From: Methanobacteriota archaeon
GTDB lineage: Archaea; Halobacteriota; Methanomicrobia; Methanomicrobiales; Methanospirillaceae
NCBI GenBank assembly: GCA_029547145.1
Contig: JAKPPV010000026.1
Coordinates: 62,001 to 126,000, forward strand
DNA length: 64,000 nucleotides
Direction: 5' to 3'
Position numbers and translations under genes: made by a program. Positions 8,350 to 16,406 of this stretch are shown here, in pieces. Within the stretch, counting starts at the first letter, position 1. Each line of letters begins with the position of its first letter. The notes under the pieces are model-generated. The model ran no database searches, was not told the DNA's origin, and saw only the letters and a list, made by a program, of their open reading frames with translations.

Positions 8350-9462
8350 TCATTCCGCCGGGTGCGTGGATTCCGAACCCGGGACCCCGACATCGTCGAT
8401 CGACGTGATCGGTTCCGTCTTCCCCTTCTCCCGGAACTCCGGTGTCTCCGGTACGGAGCGCTGGACGTCCTCCAGGATCTCCCTGACCTCTTCGCTTCGC
8501 GGGATCGCACCCAGGATGGACTCCTCGAGAACGGTCGGTTCCCCCTCCTCTGCCGGCGGCAGGTCCTCTTCCGCGAGTCCAAGGTACTTCGCCGACTGCC
8601 GGATCAGGCTCGAGAATTCGAACGGGAAGATGATCTTCGTCGCCTGCCCGTTGGCCATCGTCTTGAGCGCGTCGAGCGAAAGGACCGTGATCGAGCGCCG
8701 ATCGAGAGGGCGGGAGCCGAGCGCGACGATCCGAAGCCCCTGTGCCTGTCCCTGCGCCTCGAGGATCCGCGACTGCCGCTCTCCTTCCGCCTTCAGGATC
8801 TTGGACTGTCGCTCCCCTTCCGCCTCCAGGATCATCGACTGCCGCAGCCCCTCGGCCCTCAGGATCGCCGACCGTTTCTCACCGTCTGCCCTGAGGATTG
8901 CGGCACGGCGTTCACGCTCCGCCGCCGTCTGCTCGGTCATGGCCTGCTTGACGGCTCCGATCGGATCGACCTCCTTGATCTCGACCCGCTCGACCTTGAC
9001 CCCCCACTGATCGGTCTCCCGATCGAGCATATCCCGCAGGCGGGCATTGATCACGTCCCGGTTGTAGAGGATCTCGTCCAGTTCCATGTCGCCGATCACG
9101 CCACGGAGTGTGGTCTGTGCGAGTGCCACCGTTGCGGTCCGGTAGTTACCCACCTCGAAGAAGGCCTTTTCGGGGTCCATTACACGGATAAAGACGATCG
9201 CGTCGACATTTGTTGGCGAATTGTCCTTGGTGATCACCTCCTGGCTCGGGACATCCACAACCTGCGTGCGCAGGTCCAGTTTTTCAACACGCGTGATCAG
9301 GGGGACGACCCAGCGGAAACCGGGATTGAGCCGGCCGATGTACTTCCCGAGGCGAATCTGGAGCCCCTGCTGGTACGGCTGAATGATGACCACGCCGCGA
9401 GCGAAGATGAAGATGATCACGAGGATCAGGATGATCGAGATGAATGTTGTGAGCAATGCCAT
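8350..9462 (-). CDS. SPFH/band-7 (stomatin-like) membrane protein
   Basis: A 370-residue SPFH-domain protein with one N-terminal transmembrane segment (about residues 4-26). The SPFH core (about 27-190) contains the typical GFRWVVPLI, LDLRTQVVDVPSQEVITKD and VKVERVEIKEVDP blocks. Residues of about 198-252 form five tandem 11-residue repeats of the pattern xxILxAEGERQ, predicted to extend a coiled-coil helix. SPFH proteins form large membrane cages and often pair with NfeD, which is encoded immediately upstream (start 9922). Position next to pspA suggests a shared role in membrane integrity. Confidence 0.93.
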   Translation of the reverse strand: MALLTTFISIILILVIIFIFARGVVIIQPYQQGLQIRLGKYIGRLNPGFRWVVPLITRVEKLDLRTQVVDVPSQEVITKDNSPTNVDAIVFIRVMDPEKAFFEVGNYRTATVALAQTTLRGVIGDMELDEILYNRDVINARLRDMLDRETDQWGVKVERVEIKEVDPIGAVKQAMTEQTAAERERRAAILRADGEKRSAILRAEGLRQSMILEAEGERQSKILKAEGERQSRILEAQGQAQGLRIVALGSRPLDRRSITVLSLDALKTMANGQATKIIFPFEFSSLIRQSAKYLGLAEEDLPPAEEGEPTVLEESILGAIPRSEEVREILEDVQRSVPETPEFREKGKTEPITSIDDVGVPGSESTHPAE

Positions 9463-9466
9463 GGTT

Positions 9467-9922
9467 TCAGACCTCCTCGACGATGATGTGAACGCCCTCC
9501 GAACCGACGACCCGGACCGTCGCCCCCTCCTCGATCAGAGCCCCGGTAGAGTTGGCCGACCAGTCGTGCCCCTCGACGCGCACCTTTCCGCTGAGAGAGT
9601 AATGGTCGACCCGCTTCGTCACCCTCCCCGTCCGGCCGATCACTGAGTCGCGGGACATGGTGGTCGGTGAGGCGTCGGGGGTGATCCGGGAATAGAACCA
9701 GACCGTCAGGACTGCGGTTGCGAGTGCGACCACGACCCCGAGCACGATTCCCCAGACCGAGGAGAAGATATCGATGCCGAGAACGAGCAGTACTCCGAGG
9801 ATCACCATCACCGTGCCGGGCACCGTCATGAAGAACCCGGGGGAATAGGCCTCGAACAGGAGCACCAGGGCGCCGATCACGATCAGCAGCCATCCCAGCT
9901 CCACACCGCCGAATAGCACCAT
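9467..9922 (-). CDS. NfeD family membrane protein
   Basis: About 151 residues. Hydrophobic segments (LGWLLIVIGALVLLFEA, then VPGTVMVILGVLLVLGI and VWGIVLGVVVALATAVLTVW) are followed by a soluble OB-fold (about residues 85-150, beginning IGRTGRVTK), the standard short NfeD architecture. NfeD partners SPFH proteins; the stomatin-like gene lies four bases downstream. The longest frame begins with GTG at 9946, but a TATA-like cttaag at 9945-9954 (minus strand) predicts initiation near 9923, favouring the ATG at 9922. A GTG slightly further in is also possible. Confidence 0.85.
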   Translation of the reverse strand: MVLFGGVELGWLLIVIGALVLLFEAYSPGFFMTVPGTVMVILGVLLVLGIDIFSSVWGIVLGVVVALATAVLTVWFYSRITPDASPTTMSRDSVIGRTGRVTKRVDHYSLSGKVRVEGHDWSANSTGALIEEGATVRVVGSEGVHIIVEEV

Positions 9923-10032
9923 GCACCTCAATAGGTTGACAACCACTTAAGGCTATGGAACGGGGCCTGTTGCGTTCGAATCCCGCTGTAAGCCGGACTG
10001 CTCTCCCCTGGAAAGACCGAAGAGGGGCCGTT

Positions 10033-11475
10033 TCAGATCACCCGGAACGGCACCCCGTCCGTCGGCCGGTACGGGCTTCGTTCGACGAGCATCTTCTCCA
10101 TCGCCTGATGCGCAGAGATCCCCGTTCCCGCCCGTCCGGTTCCGAACCGCCCGGGGACGCCCTGCACGGTGACGAACGCCGCCCGGTATCTTCCTGAAGG
10201 ATCCAGTCGACGGGTGCCGATCCAGCAGTCCTGGATACGGTGGCCCGGTGGATTCTCCAGCTTCAGGTAGCAGGTCATCCCGAGGCAGCGTTTGAGGTAT
10301 CCTCCCATCTGACCATACGGGTCGCACGAAAAAGTCCGCTCGATGTTCTCTTCGATCATCTCGCGAAGCTCCGCACCGGTGAGGGTGATCGTCATCACCT
10401 CGGGGTTCATCGGGATGATGGAATGGAGGTCTCCTGTGGTGATGGGGCCGGGGAGGATGGGTGTCCCGTATCGCCAGCCGTTCGAGAAGACCAGTTCGGT
10501 CCCGGTAACACCGCGTATCGCCTCGAGGAGGAAGGTATCCATACCCGACGAGAACATCTCGCCACGGTAGAGCGGGTACGCGGTCGATCCGACCACGCGT
10601 CCAAGTGTTGAGCGGAACGGCGATACGGCCTCCTCGACGAGAGAGGCGACCGTGGGATCGACCGGGCACCGTTCGTCGACCGGCAGGAGCCTGTGCGAGA
10701 ACCCTCTGATCCCCCCTTCGTCCACGGTGAGGTCCAGCCTGCCCAGGAACGAGCCATGTGCCCCGGACTGGATGATCAATGTGCCGTTGGTGCGGATCGG
10801 TGACCGGAGGCGGTGGTGGGTGTGTCCCGAGAGCAGCACGTCGATCCCCCCGATCTCGGACGCAAGCCGGATGTCCTGTGGCAGTCCCAGGTGGGAGAGC
10901 ACGACGATCAGCCCGGCTCCACGCTCCCGGAGTGACCGGATCTCGCCGGGTAGCTCCTCCTTTCCAGTGGTGAACCGCAGACCCGCCGAAAAGGATGGGG
11001 GCATCGTCTTGTCGAGGATCGTCGCCGCGCAGCCGATCACACCCACCTGCAATCCACCGATGTCGAGGAGGACCGATCCCTCGAATGGCCGACGGTTGCT
11101 TTCCTCTTCAAAGCAGTTGACCGCGAGGATCGGGTAGTCGAGTCGCCTTCCGAGCTCCCGAAGCCGCTCGGGGCCGAAGGCAAAGTCCCAGTGTGCGGTC
11201 ATCGCCCCGATACCGAGGGCGTTCAGAACGGGGACCATGACTTCTCCCCGACTCATCTGGGCGGGACCGGTCCCATGGAGAGTATCCCCGCAGTCCAGCA
11301 GAAGGGAACGATGACCGGTCTCTTCCCCGATCCGATGAACCAGCCCGGCGATCCTGGCAACCCCCCCCGCCACACGGAACGTCGGCCCTTCCGGCCCCCA
11401 GAAGACCTCGGGGTGCGGTTCGAGGTACGCGTGCGTGTCGTTGATCTGCAGCAGGGTCAGGTGATGTGCCGCCAT
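10033..11475 (-). CDS. 5'-nucleotidase/UshA-like metallophosphoesterase
   Basis: A 480-residue protein with an N-terminal calcineurin-type phosphoesterase domain (metal motifs NDTHAYLEP near residue 15, DCGDTLHG, SHLGLPQD, and SGHTHHRL near residue 217) and a C-terminal 5'-nucleotidase substrate-binding domain (about 290-480, including NGWRYG). No signal peptide is visible, unlike many bacterial UshA proteins, so it is probably cytoplasmic. Related folds include SoxB, so the substrate is not certain. Start chosen at the ATG (11475), one codon after an alternative GTG (11478). It stands alone, oppositely oriented to nothing obvious. Confidence 0.85.
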   Translation of the reverse strand: MAAHHLTLLQINDTHAYLEPHPEVFWGPEGPTFRVAGGVARIAGLVHRIGEETGHRSLLLDCGDTLHGTGPAQMSRGEVMVPVLNALGIGAMTAHWDFAFGPERLRELGRRLDYPILAVNCFEEESNRRPFEGSVLLDIGGLQVGVIGCAATILDKTMPPSFSAGLRFTTGKEELPGEIRSLRERGAGLIVVLSHLGLPQDIRLASEIGGIDVLLSGHTHHRLRSPIRTNGTLIIQSGAHGSFLGRLDLTVDEGGIRGFSHRLLPVDERCPVDPTVASLVEEAVSPFRSTLGRVVGSTAYPLYRGEMFSSGMDTFLLEAIRGVTGTELVFSNGWRYGTPILPGPITTGDLHSIIPMNPEVMTITLTGAELREMIEENIERTFSCDPYGQMGGYLKRCLGMTCYLKLENPPGHRIQDCWIGTRRLDPSGRYRAAFVTVQGVPGRFGTGRAGTGISAHQAMEKMLVERSPYRPTDGVPFRVI

Positions 11476-11527
11476 CACCCGGGTATCGTCCGGGGTGGAG
11501 AAAAAAGGTGTGATACGCGGTCCGTGG

Positions 11528-11713
11528 TCAGACCCGTTCGATCGTGATCCGTACCTGGTCCCCGTTCGAGAACCCGTGTCCCTTCGGGACGTCGATGTTG
11601 AACCAGAGCGATCCGGGTCTCTTCTGGGTCTCGTCCTGGGCCATCAGGCAGTCCTTCTGGTCGTCGATGTTGGCGACGAACTCGATCACGGAGGTGAACT
11701 CCACCTTCGGCAT
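11528..11713 (-). CDS. Small conserved-looking protein downstream of DUF7123-like gene
   Basis: A 61-residue acidic protein with alternating beta-strand-like character (VEFTSVIEFVANID, then SLWFNIDVP and QVRITIERV). I do not recognise the family. It starts six bases after the stop of the winged-helix gene in the phosphoribulokinase transcript, with a weak GGAG about 11 bases upstream of its ATG. Spacing, codon use and a plausible small beta-barrel pattern argue that it is real. Confidence 0.6.
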   Translation of the reverse strand: MPKVEFTSVIEFVANIDDQKDCLMAQDETQKRPGSLWFNIDVPKGHGFSNGDQVRITIERV

Positions 11714-11719
11714 GCGAGA

Positions 11720-11998
11720 TCAGGCTCCCTTCGGCTGGACCATCCAGGTGGTGCTGTTGGAATACGACCAGCGGACGATGGTGAGATCCTCGCAGATCTC
11801 GGCGAGGATCGCCATGTTGGTTCCGACCTCCTTTGAGGAGAGCCCGAGATCACGGGCGATGTACTTCGACTTGAAGTAGTGCTTGCCCTTCTGCAGGGCA
11901 GTCCTCAGGTACAGGACAATCCGCTCCTGGCTCTCGTTGTAGCTGTCGCGGATGCGGCTGGCGGTCGACATTTCCCTGACCATTGGTATATCACTCAC
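11720..11998 (-). CDS. DUF7123-like winged-helix protein
   Basis: A 92-residue protein resembling the DUF7123 family of haloarchaea. The central KHYFKSKYIARDLGLSSKEV segment looks like the recognition part of a winged helix and the end has the SYSNSTTWMVQP strand pair. It starts with GTG at 11998, overlapping the phosphoribulokinase stop as GTGA, so the two are translationally coupled. A DNA-binding regulatory role is inferred from the fold only. Confidence 0.65.
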   Translation of the reverse strand: MSDIPMVREMSTASRIRDSYNESQERIVLYLRTALQKGKHYFKSKYIARDLGLSSKEVGTNMAILAEICEDLTIVRWSYSNSTTWMVQPKGA

Positions 11999-13044
11999 CT
12001 ATTTAAATATTCTACATTCGAAGGCCGTCCGGAGTGACGGAACGCCCCTCTGCATCGTTCCAGGAAGATTCGGCGATGGATGATTCTCCAGGCGATGAGC
12101 AGCTGTGCCACGTCAACTGCGGTCACGTACTCCCGGTCACGCGCAAGCGAGATCGGCCTGACATGCGTCTGCTCCTCGATCGACTGCTCCAGTCGCTGCA
12201 CCACGTGGAGCCCGAGCTCACCGTCGATGACGATCTCTCCCCGGCGGCGTCGGGGGTCCTCGTGATGAATGAACTCGAGCAGAAAGTTACGCTCGGAGAG
12301 GGAGAGGACCGAGAAGAGGTCGATCCCGAGATCGACATCGCTGATTGCCTGGTCCATCGGGTCCTGGAGCAGTGAAACCTGGTAGACGTTCCGTGTCCTT
12401 GCGAGTGCCGATCCATACTTCGAATGACTGATGCGGATCACGACATCGGCAAACTCGCGTTGTGGGGCGATATACCGCAGGTAGTCGGGTTCCCGCTCCC
12501 TGATCTCCCGGAGGACCTGATCGCGTTCGTAGCCGCGTTTCGCCATGTCTCGCCGAATCTTCCAGTCCTCCTTGACTCGCCGATCGGGTTCAACGAAGAG
12601 GGTGAAGTCGAGGTGCTCCCGCAGTCGCTCGGAGAAGAGCGTGTGCAGGCCCTCGAGGATGAGTATCTTGCCGGGGGTGAAGAGGACCGGATCTCCGAAG
12701 GTACCCACCGAATGGTCATAGACCGGCTTTTCGATCGTCCGGCCCTCCTTCATCGCGATCAGGTCCGATTCGATCTGTTCGATCCGGTTGGCTGCCGGGT
12801 CGAGAGGTGTGATGCCACGCTCCCGCCGTTGCTTCCGGTCATAGAGATGATAGTCGTCGAGCGTGATCGTGCTCACCAGGTCCTCACCGAAGATCTCACG
12901 GATGGACTGGGTGAACGTCGTCTTGCCTGAACCGCTATCGCCCGCCACCCCGATCGCGAAGACACACGGAGACTCCCGTATGATCTCCTTGAAGTTTGGT
13001 CCCCCGTTGTTTTTCGGGGAGGGAGGAGCTCCAGCAACGTCCAT
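11995..13044 (-). CDS. prk: Archaeal phosphoribulokinase
   Basis: A 349-residue P-loop kinase of the phosphoribulokinase/uridine kinase family. The Walker A motif GDSGSGKTT lies at about residues 35-43, followed by TLDDYHLYDRKQRRERG, the substrate-binding block of phosphoribulokinases, and ILILEGLHTLF as Walker B. Archaeal enzymes of this type in Methanomicrobiales (shown for Methanospirillum hungatei) make ribulose 1,5-bisphosphate for the reductive hexulose-phosphate pathway with archaeal RuBisCO. No RuBisCO gene is in this window. Downstream winged-helix and 61-residue genes appear co-transcribed. A uridine kinase function is less likely given the length and C-terminal domain. Confidence 0.88.
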   Translation of the reverse strand: MDVAGAPPSPKNNGGPNFKEIIRESPCVFAIGVAGDSGSGKTTFTQSIREIFGEDLVSTITLDDYHLYDRKQRRERGITPLDPAANRIEQIESDLIAMKEGRTIEKPVYDHSVGTFGDPVLFTPGKILILEGLHTLFSERLREHLDFTLFVEPDRRVKEDWKIRRDMAKRGYERDQVLREIREREPDYLRYIAPQREFADVVIRISHSKYGSALARTRNVYQVSLLQDPMDQAISDVDLGIDLFSVLSLSERNFLLEFIHHEDPRRRRGEIVIDGELGLHVVQRLEQSIEEQTHVRPISLARDREYVTAVDVAQLLIAWRIIHRRIFLERCRGAFRHSGRPSNVEYLNR

Positions 13045-13388
13045 GACAATTCTCTTTTGGTACGGGTGAGCCGTGAATAAAGTGTTTTGGGTGGCTGCAT
13101 ACGTTCGATCGTATCCTGCATCATCCTTTCACGGACCTCCCACCCTCCCGGTTCCATGTCCGGCGTGCCCCACCGGCGCCGGTTCGGAGAACGTCGGAGC
13201 CGGTTACGGAACGTGCCCATCCACTACGATCCACCGAGGTGTGACCCGGGGTGAGATGGAATTCGCAGCTGTTTTCATCCGATAGCGAGGGAGATGCCGA
13301 ACCTGATCCCACCGGGTACAGGATCCGCACCCGCAATGCCGGATCGGTGACGGTGAAGATTGAATAGTCACGCCCCCCATCTGTATAC
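13045..13388. other. Divergent intergenic region prk / cofG
   Basis: A 344-base gap between the divergent phosphoribulokinase and cofG genes. It must hold both promoters. A weak TATA-like gattgaatagt (13358-13368) lies about 26 bases before the cofG ATG, suggesting a leaderless cofG transcript. I see no small gene or RNA in it. Confidence 0.5.
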
Positions 13389-14372
13389 ATGCCTCGCCGC
13401 CGGATCACGTTCTCCAGGAACGTCTTCCTGCCGCTCACCACGGTCTGCAGAAACCGCTGCCTGTATTGCGGTTTCCGCCGCCCGATGGGTGATGGCTGCC
13501 TGATGTCGCCCGCGGAGGTGGAGGCGATACTGGAGAGGGGGGCCCGCTCGGGCTGCACGGAGGCGCTCTTCACGTTCGGCGAGCGCCCCGAGGAGGTGCC
13601 TGGCTTCGGCGCCCACCTCGACGCGCTCGGCGAGTCTTCGATCCTGGAGTACTGTCGCCGCCTCTGCCTCCTCGCGATCGAGAAGGGTCTCCTCCCCCAT
13701 ACGAACGCGGGCGTCCTCGAAGAGGAAGAACTCCGGATGCTCGCCGAGGTGAATGCGAGCATGGGGCTGATGCTGGAGACGACGGCCCGCGTCTTTGCCC
13801 ATGAGGGCTCCCCGGGCAAGGTGCCGGAGTTGCGGATCGGGACGATCGAGGCCGCAGGTCGTCTTCGAATCCCGTTCACCACCGGCCTGCTGCTCGGCAT
13901 CGGCGAGACTTGGGAAGACCGCCGTCGCTCGTTGGAGACGATCGCGGAACTCCATCGCCGGTACGGTCATATCCAGGAAGTGATCCTGCAGAACTTTACT
14001 CCCCAGGCGGGGACGGGTATGGCGAGCGCAACCATGATCTCGACGGACGAATACTGCAACACGATCAGGCTCGCCCGTGAGCTCCTCCCGGCTGATATCG
14101 CGATCCAGATCCCGCCGAACCTGGCCGATATTGCCCGCCTGGTTCCGTGCGGCGTCGACGATCTGGGCGGCGTCTCACCCTGTTCGATCGATCATATCAA
14201 CCCGGAACACCCCTGGCCCGCCATCGACGAGCTACGGCAGATGGTGGGAGACGCCGAGCTGGTCGAGCGACTCTGCATCTATCCACAGTTCATCGAACGG
14301 GGATGGTACTCCCCGACCATCGCGCCGCTGGTGCGGCGTCTCACCGCCCGACTCAAGGAGCAATATCTGTGA
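13389..14372 (+). CDS. cofG: FO synthase subunit CofG (radical SAM)
   Basis: A 327-residue radical SAM enzyme, the first half of 7,8-didemethyl-8-hydroxy-5-deazariboflavin (FO) synthase, which makes the chromophore of coenzyme F420. The cluster motif CRNRCLYC gives Cys20, Cys24 and Cys27. Family blocks FGERPEE, LPHTNAGVL, GLLLGIGET and EVILQNFTPQ are present. The partner cofH is not in the window. It overlaps purC by four bases (GTGA), so F420 and purine synthesis genes share a transcript here. Confidence 0.95.
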   Translation: MPRRRITFSRNVFLPLTTVCRNRCLYCGFRRPMGDGCLMSPAEVEAILERGARSGCTEALFTFGERPEEVPGFGAHLDALGESSILEYCRRLCLLAIEKGLLPHTNAGVLEEEELRMLAEVNASMGLMLETTARVFAHEGSPGKVPELRIGTIEAAGRLRIPFTTGLLLGIGETWEDRRRSLETIAELHRRYGHIQEVILQNFTPQAGTGMASATMISTDEYCNTIRLARELLPADIAIQIPPNLADIARLVPCGVDDLGGVSPCSIDHINPEHPWPAIDELRQMVGDAELVERLCIYPQFIERGWYSPTIAPLVRRLTARLKEQYL

Positions 14373-15079
14373 CCGAAGAACTACTGTATGCCGGAAAGGC
14401 AAAGTCGGTCTACGGGTCCGACAGGGCCGACGAACTGATCGTGGTCTTCCGCGACGACATCACCGCGTTCGACGGCGGAAAGAAGGACGTGATCGCCGGA
14501 AAGGGGGAGTTCAACGCCCGGGTTTCTGCCCGTCTCTATGATCTGCTCGAGGGGCGGGGTATCCCCACGCACTTCATCGCCCTTGAAGGCCCGGCGCGGA
14601 TGCGGGTCCGACGCCTGAAGATGATCCCGCTCGAGGTGATCGTCCGGAACATCGCCGCCGGTTCGCTCGTTCGTCGCTATCCGTTCGTCGAGGGAACCCC
14701 GCTCGACCCGCCCCTGATCGTGATCGATTACAAGGACGATTCTCTCCACGACCCGATGCTGAACGATGACATCATCCTTGCGCTCGGTCTTCTCACGCGG
14801 GAGGAGCTCGGTGAGGTGAAGCGGTTCGCCCTGAGGGTGAATGAGGTGCTGCAGGAGCTGTTCGCCGATCTCGGGATCCAGCTCGTCGACTTCAAGATCG
14901 AGTTCGGCCGGGATGCCGATGGAAAGATCCGGCTGGGTGACGAGATCAGCATGGACTCGATGAGGCTCTGGGACATCCGGACAGGAGCATCGCTCGACAA
15001 GGATGTATACCGGTTCGAGAAGGGAGACGTCCTTGCCACCTACGGGCAGGTCGCCTCACGGATCCTAGGGGAGGATTGA
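14369..15079 (+). CDS. purC: SAICAR synthetase PurC
   Basis: A 236-residue phosphoribosylaminoimidazole-succinocarboxamide synthase (purine pathway, CAIR + Asp + ATP to SAICAR). The YAGKAKSVY start, FRDDITAFDG, the RNIAAGSLVRR block, and the DFKIEFGRD segment are diagnostic. The start is GTG at 14369, overlapping the cofG stop; the longer frame upstream is only the cofG shadow. It is followed by purS after one base. Confidence 0.96.
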   Translation: MTEELLYAGKAKSVYGSDRADELIVVFRDDITAFDGGKKDVIAGKGEFNARVSARLYDLLEGRGIPTHFIALEGPARMRVRRLKMIPLEVIVRNIAAGSLVRRYPFVEGTPLDPPLIVIDYKDDSLHDPMLNDDIILALGLLTREELGEVKRFALRVNEVLQELFADLGIQLVDFKIEFGRDADGKIRLGDEISMDSMRLWDIRTGASLDKDVYRFEKGDVLATYGQVASRILGED

Positions 15080-15080
15080 G

Positions 15081-15323
15081 ATGCTATTCGATGTCATTAT
15101 CACCATTGCTCTGAAGGAAGGAATGCTCGACCCCGAGGCGCGGGCGATACAGAACGCCCTCGCCCACCTCGGTATCCCGACGCTTTCACTCTCGACCGCC
15201 CGCCGGTTCTGCATCGGGATCGATGCCGTCGACCGGGAAGAGGCCGGAACGAAGGCACGGGCGATCTGCGAACGCCTCCTCGCGAACCCGGTCATTCACC
15301 GGTATGAGATCGAGGTCGTCTGA
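15081..15323 (+). CDS. purS: FGAM synthase subunit PurS
   Basis: An 80-residue PurS, the small bridging subunit of the three-part formylglycinamidine ribonucleotide synthase (PurL-PurQ-PurS). The KEGMLDPEARAIQNAL helix and the closing NPVIHRYEIEVV strand are typical. It overlaps the purQ ATG by one base. purL is not in the window. Confidence 0.95.
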   Translation: MLFDVIITIALKEGMLDPEARAIQNALAHLGIPTLSLSTARRFCIGIDAVDREEAGTKARAICERLLANPVIHRYEIEVV

Positions 15324-16033
15324 TGCGGTTTGCCGTGATCCGGTTCGGCGGATCGAACTGCGACCTCGATACCGTGCACGTGCTCAGCGAGGTGCTCGGG
15401 GTTGATACCGACCTGGTCTGGTACCGGGACGGACTCCAGCGCAGGTACGATGCGGTGATCCTTCCCGGGGGTTTCTCGTACGGGGACTATCTGAGGGCGG
15501 GTGCAATCGCAGCCCGGACACCGATCATGGCGGACGTGATCTCGCATGCACGGGAGGGGGGACTGGTGCTGGGGATCTGCAACGGAGCGCAGATCGCCGC
15601 CGAGAGCGGTCTCGTACCCGGTGTCTTCACAAGGAACGAGGTCCCGAGGTTCATCTGCCGCCCGACCTGGCTCCGCGTCGAGACCACGGATACTCCGTTC
15701 ACACGCCTGTATAGGCGGGGCGAGGTGATCCGGGTTCCGGTTGCCCACGGGGAAGGGCGCTACGTTGCCCCTCCGGGGGTGATCGCCAGGCTCAACCGAG
15801 AGCGGAGGATCGCCTTCCGTTACTGCGACACCGAGGGACGGGTGACCCCCGGGGCGAACCCGAACGGCTCGATCGAGGGGATCGCTGGTATCCTGGGGGA
15901 GGGTCGGAACGTGCTGGTGATGATGCCCCATCCCGAGCGGTCGAGCGAGCTCGTCATCGGTTCTGAGGACGGTCGACGTATCTTCGAGTCGATGATCGAA
16001 CACTGCCAGGCAGGAACCACGCGACAGCGTTAA
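15323..16033 (+). CDS. purQ: FGAM synthase glutaminase subunit PurQ
   Basis: A 236-residue class I glutamine amidotransferase that supplies ammonia to formylglycinamidine ribonucleotide synthase. The nucleophile motif GICNGAQ places Cys at residue 86; the catalytic His-Glu pair lies in MMPHPERSSE near residue 200. The opening FGGSNCDLDT and GGFSYGDYLRAGA are characteristic. It directly follows purS. Confidence 0.96.
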   Translation: MRFAVIRFGGSNCDLDTVHVLSEVLGVDTDLVWYRDGLQRRYDAVILPGGFSYGDYLRAGAIAARTPIMADVISHAREGGLVLGICNGAQIAAESGLVPGVFTRNEVPRFICRPTWLRVETTDTPFTRLYRRGEVIRVPVAHGEGRYVAPPGVIARLNRERRIAFRYCDTEGRVTPGANPNGSIEGIAGILGEGRNVLVMMPHPERSSELVIGSEDGRRIFESMIEHCQAGTTRQR

Positions 16034-16060
16034 TACGATCCCGACGAGAACTGGTGCACC

Positions 16061-16345
16061 ATGACCGTAAAGGATCCGGAGAACGAGGAAGAGATGCGTG
16101 CCTGGGCCGAAGCGGAGGCCGAATCGAACGGGATCCGTCTGAACCCGGACGAACGGCAGCTCGCTGTCGTAATTCGGGGCCTCGTCCGGAACCGGGAACG
16201 TTTCGGAGAGCGATACTGCCCCTGTCGCATACGGACCGGCGATCCGGAAAAAGACCAACAGATCATCTGCCCCTGCATCTTCCGCGACGAGGAGCTGAAG
16301 GCGGACGGGCGGTGCCACTGTAACCTGTTCTTTACGAAGGAATAA
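16061..16345 (+). CDS. Ferredoxin:thioredoxin reductase catalytic-subunit-like protein
   Basis: A 94-residue protein with the three cysteine pairs of the FTR catalytic chain: CPC (about residue 54), CPC and CHC. These bind a [4Fe-4S] cluster next to a redox-active disulfide. The spacings are CPC-x14-CPC and CPC-x12-CHC, different from the plant pattern (x16 and x8). Methanogens use FTR-like proteins to pass electrons from ferredoxin to thioredoxin-type disulfides. No variable FTR subunit is adjacent. The ATG at 16061 follows purQ by 27 bases. Confidence 0.85.
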   Translation: MTVKDPENEEEMRAWAEAEAESNGIRLNPDERQLAVVIRGLVRNRERFGERYCPCRIRTGDPEKDQQIICPCIFRDEELKADGRCHCNLFFTKE

Positions 16346-16406
16346 CTTCGAAAAGGTCCGAACCCATCGCTACCTTTTTTCCTCCGGTTGTCTCTCACTG
16401 TGCTGT

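Noticed and set aside
9962-9990. gttcgaatccc resembling a tRNA T-loop
   Set aside because: The flanking bases do not pair into a T stem and no acceptor or anticodon arm can be found.
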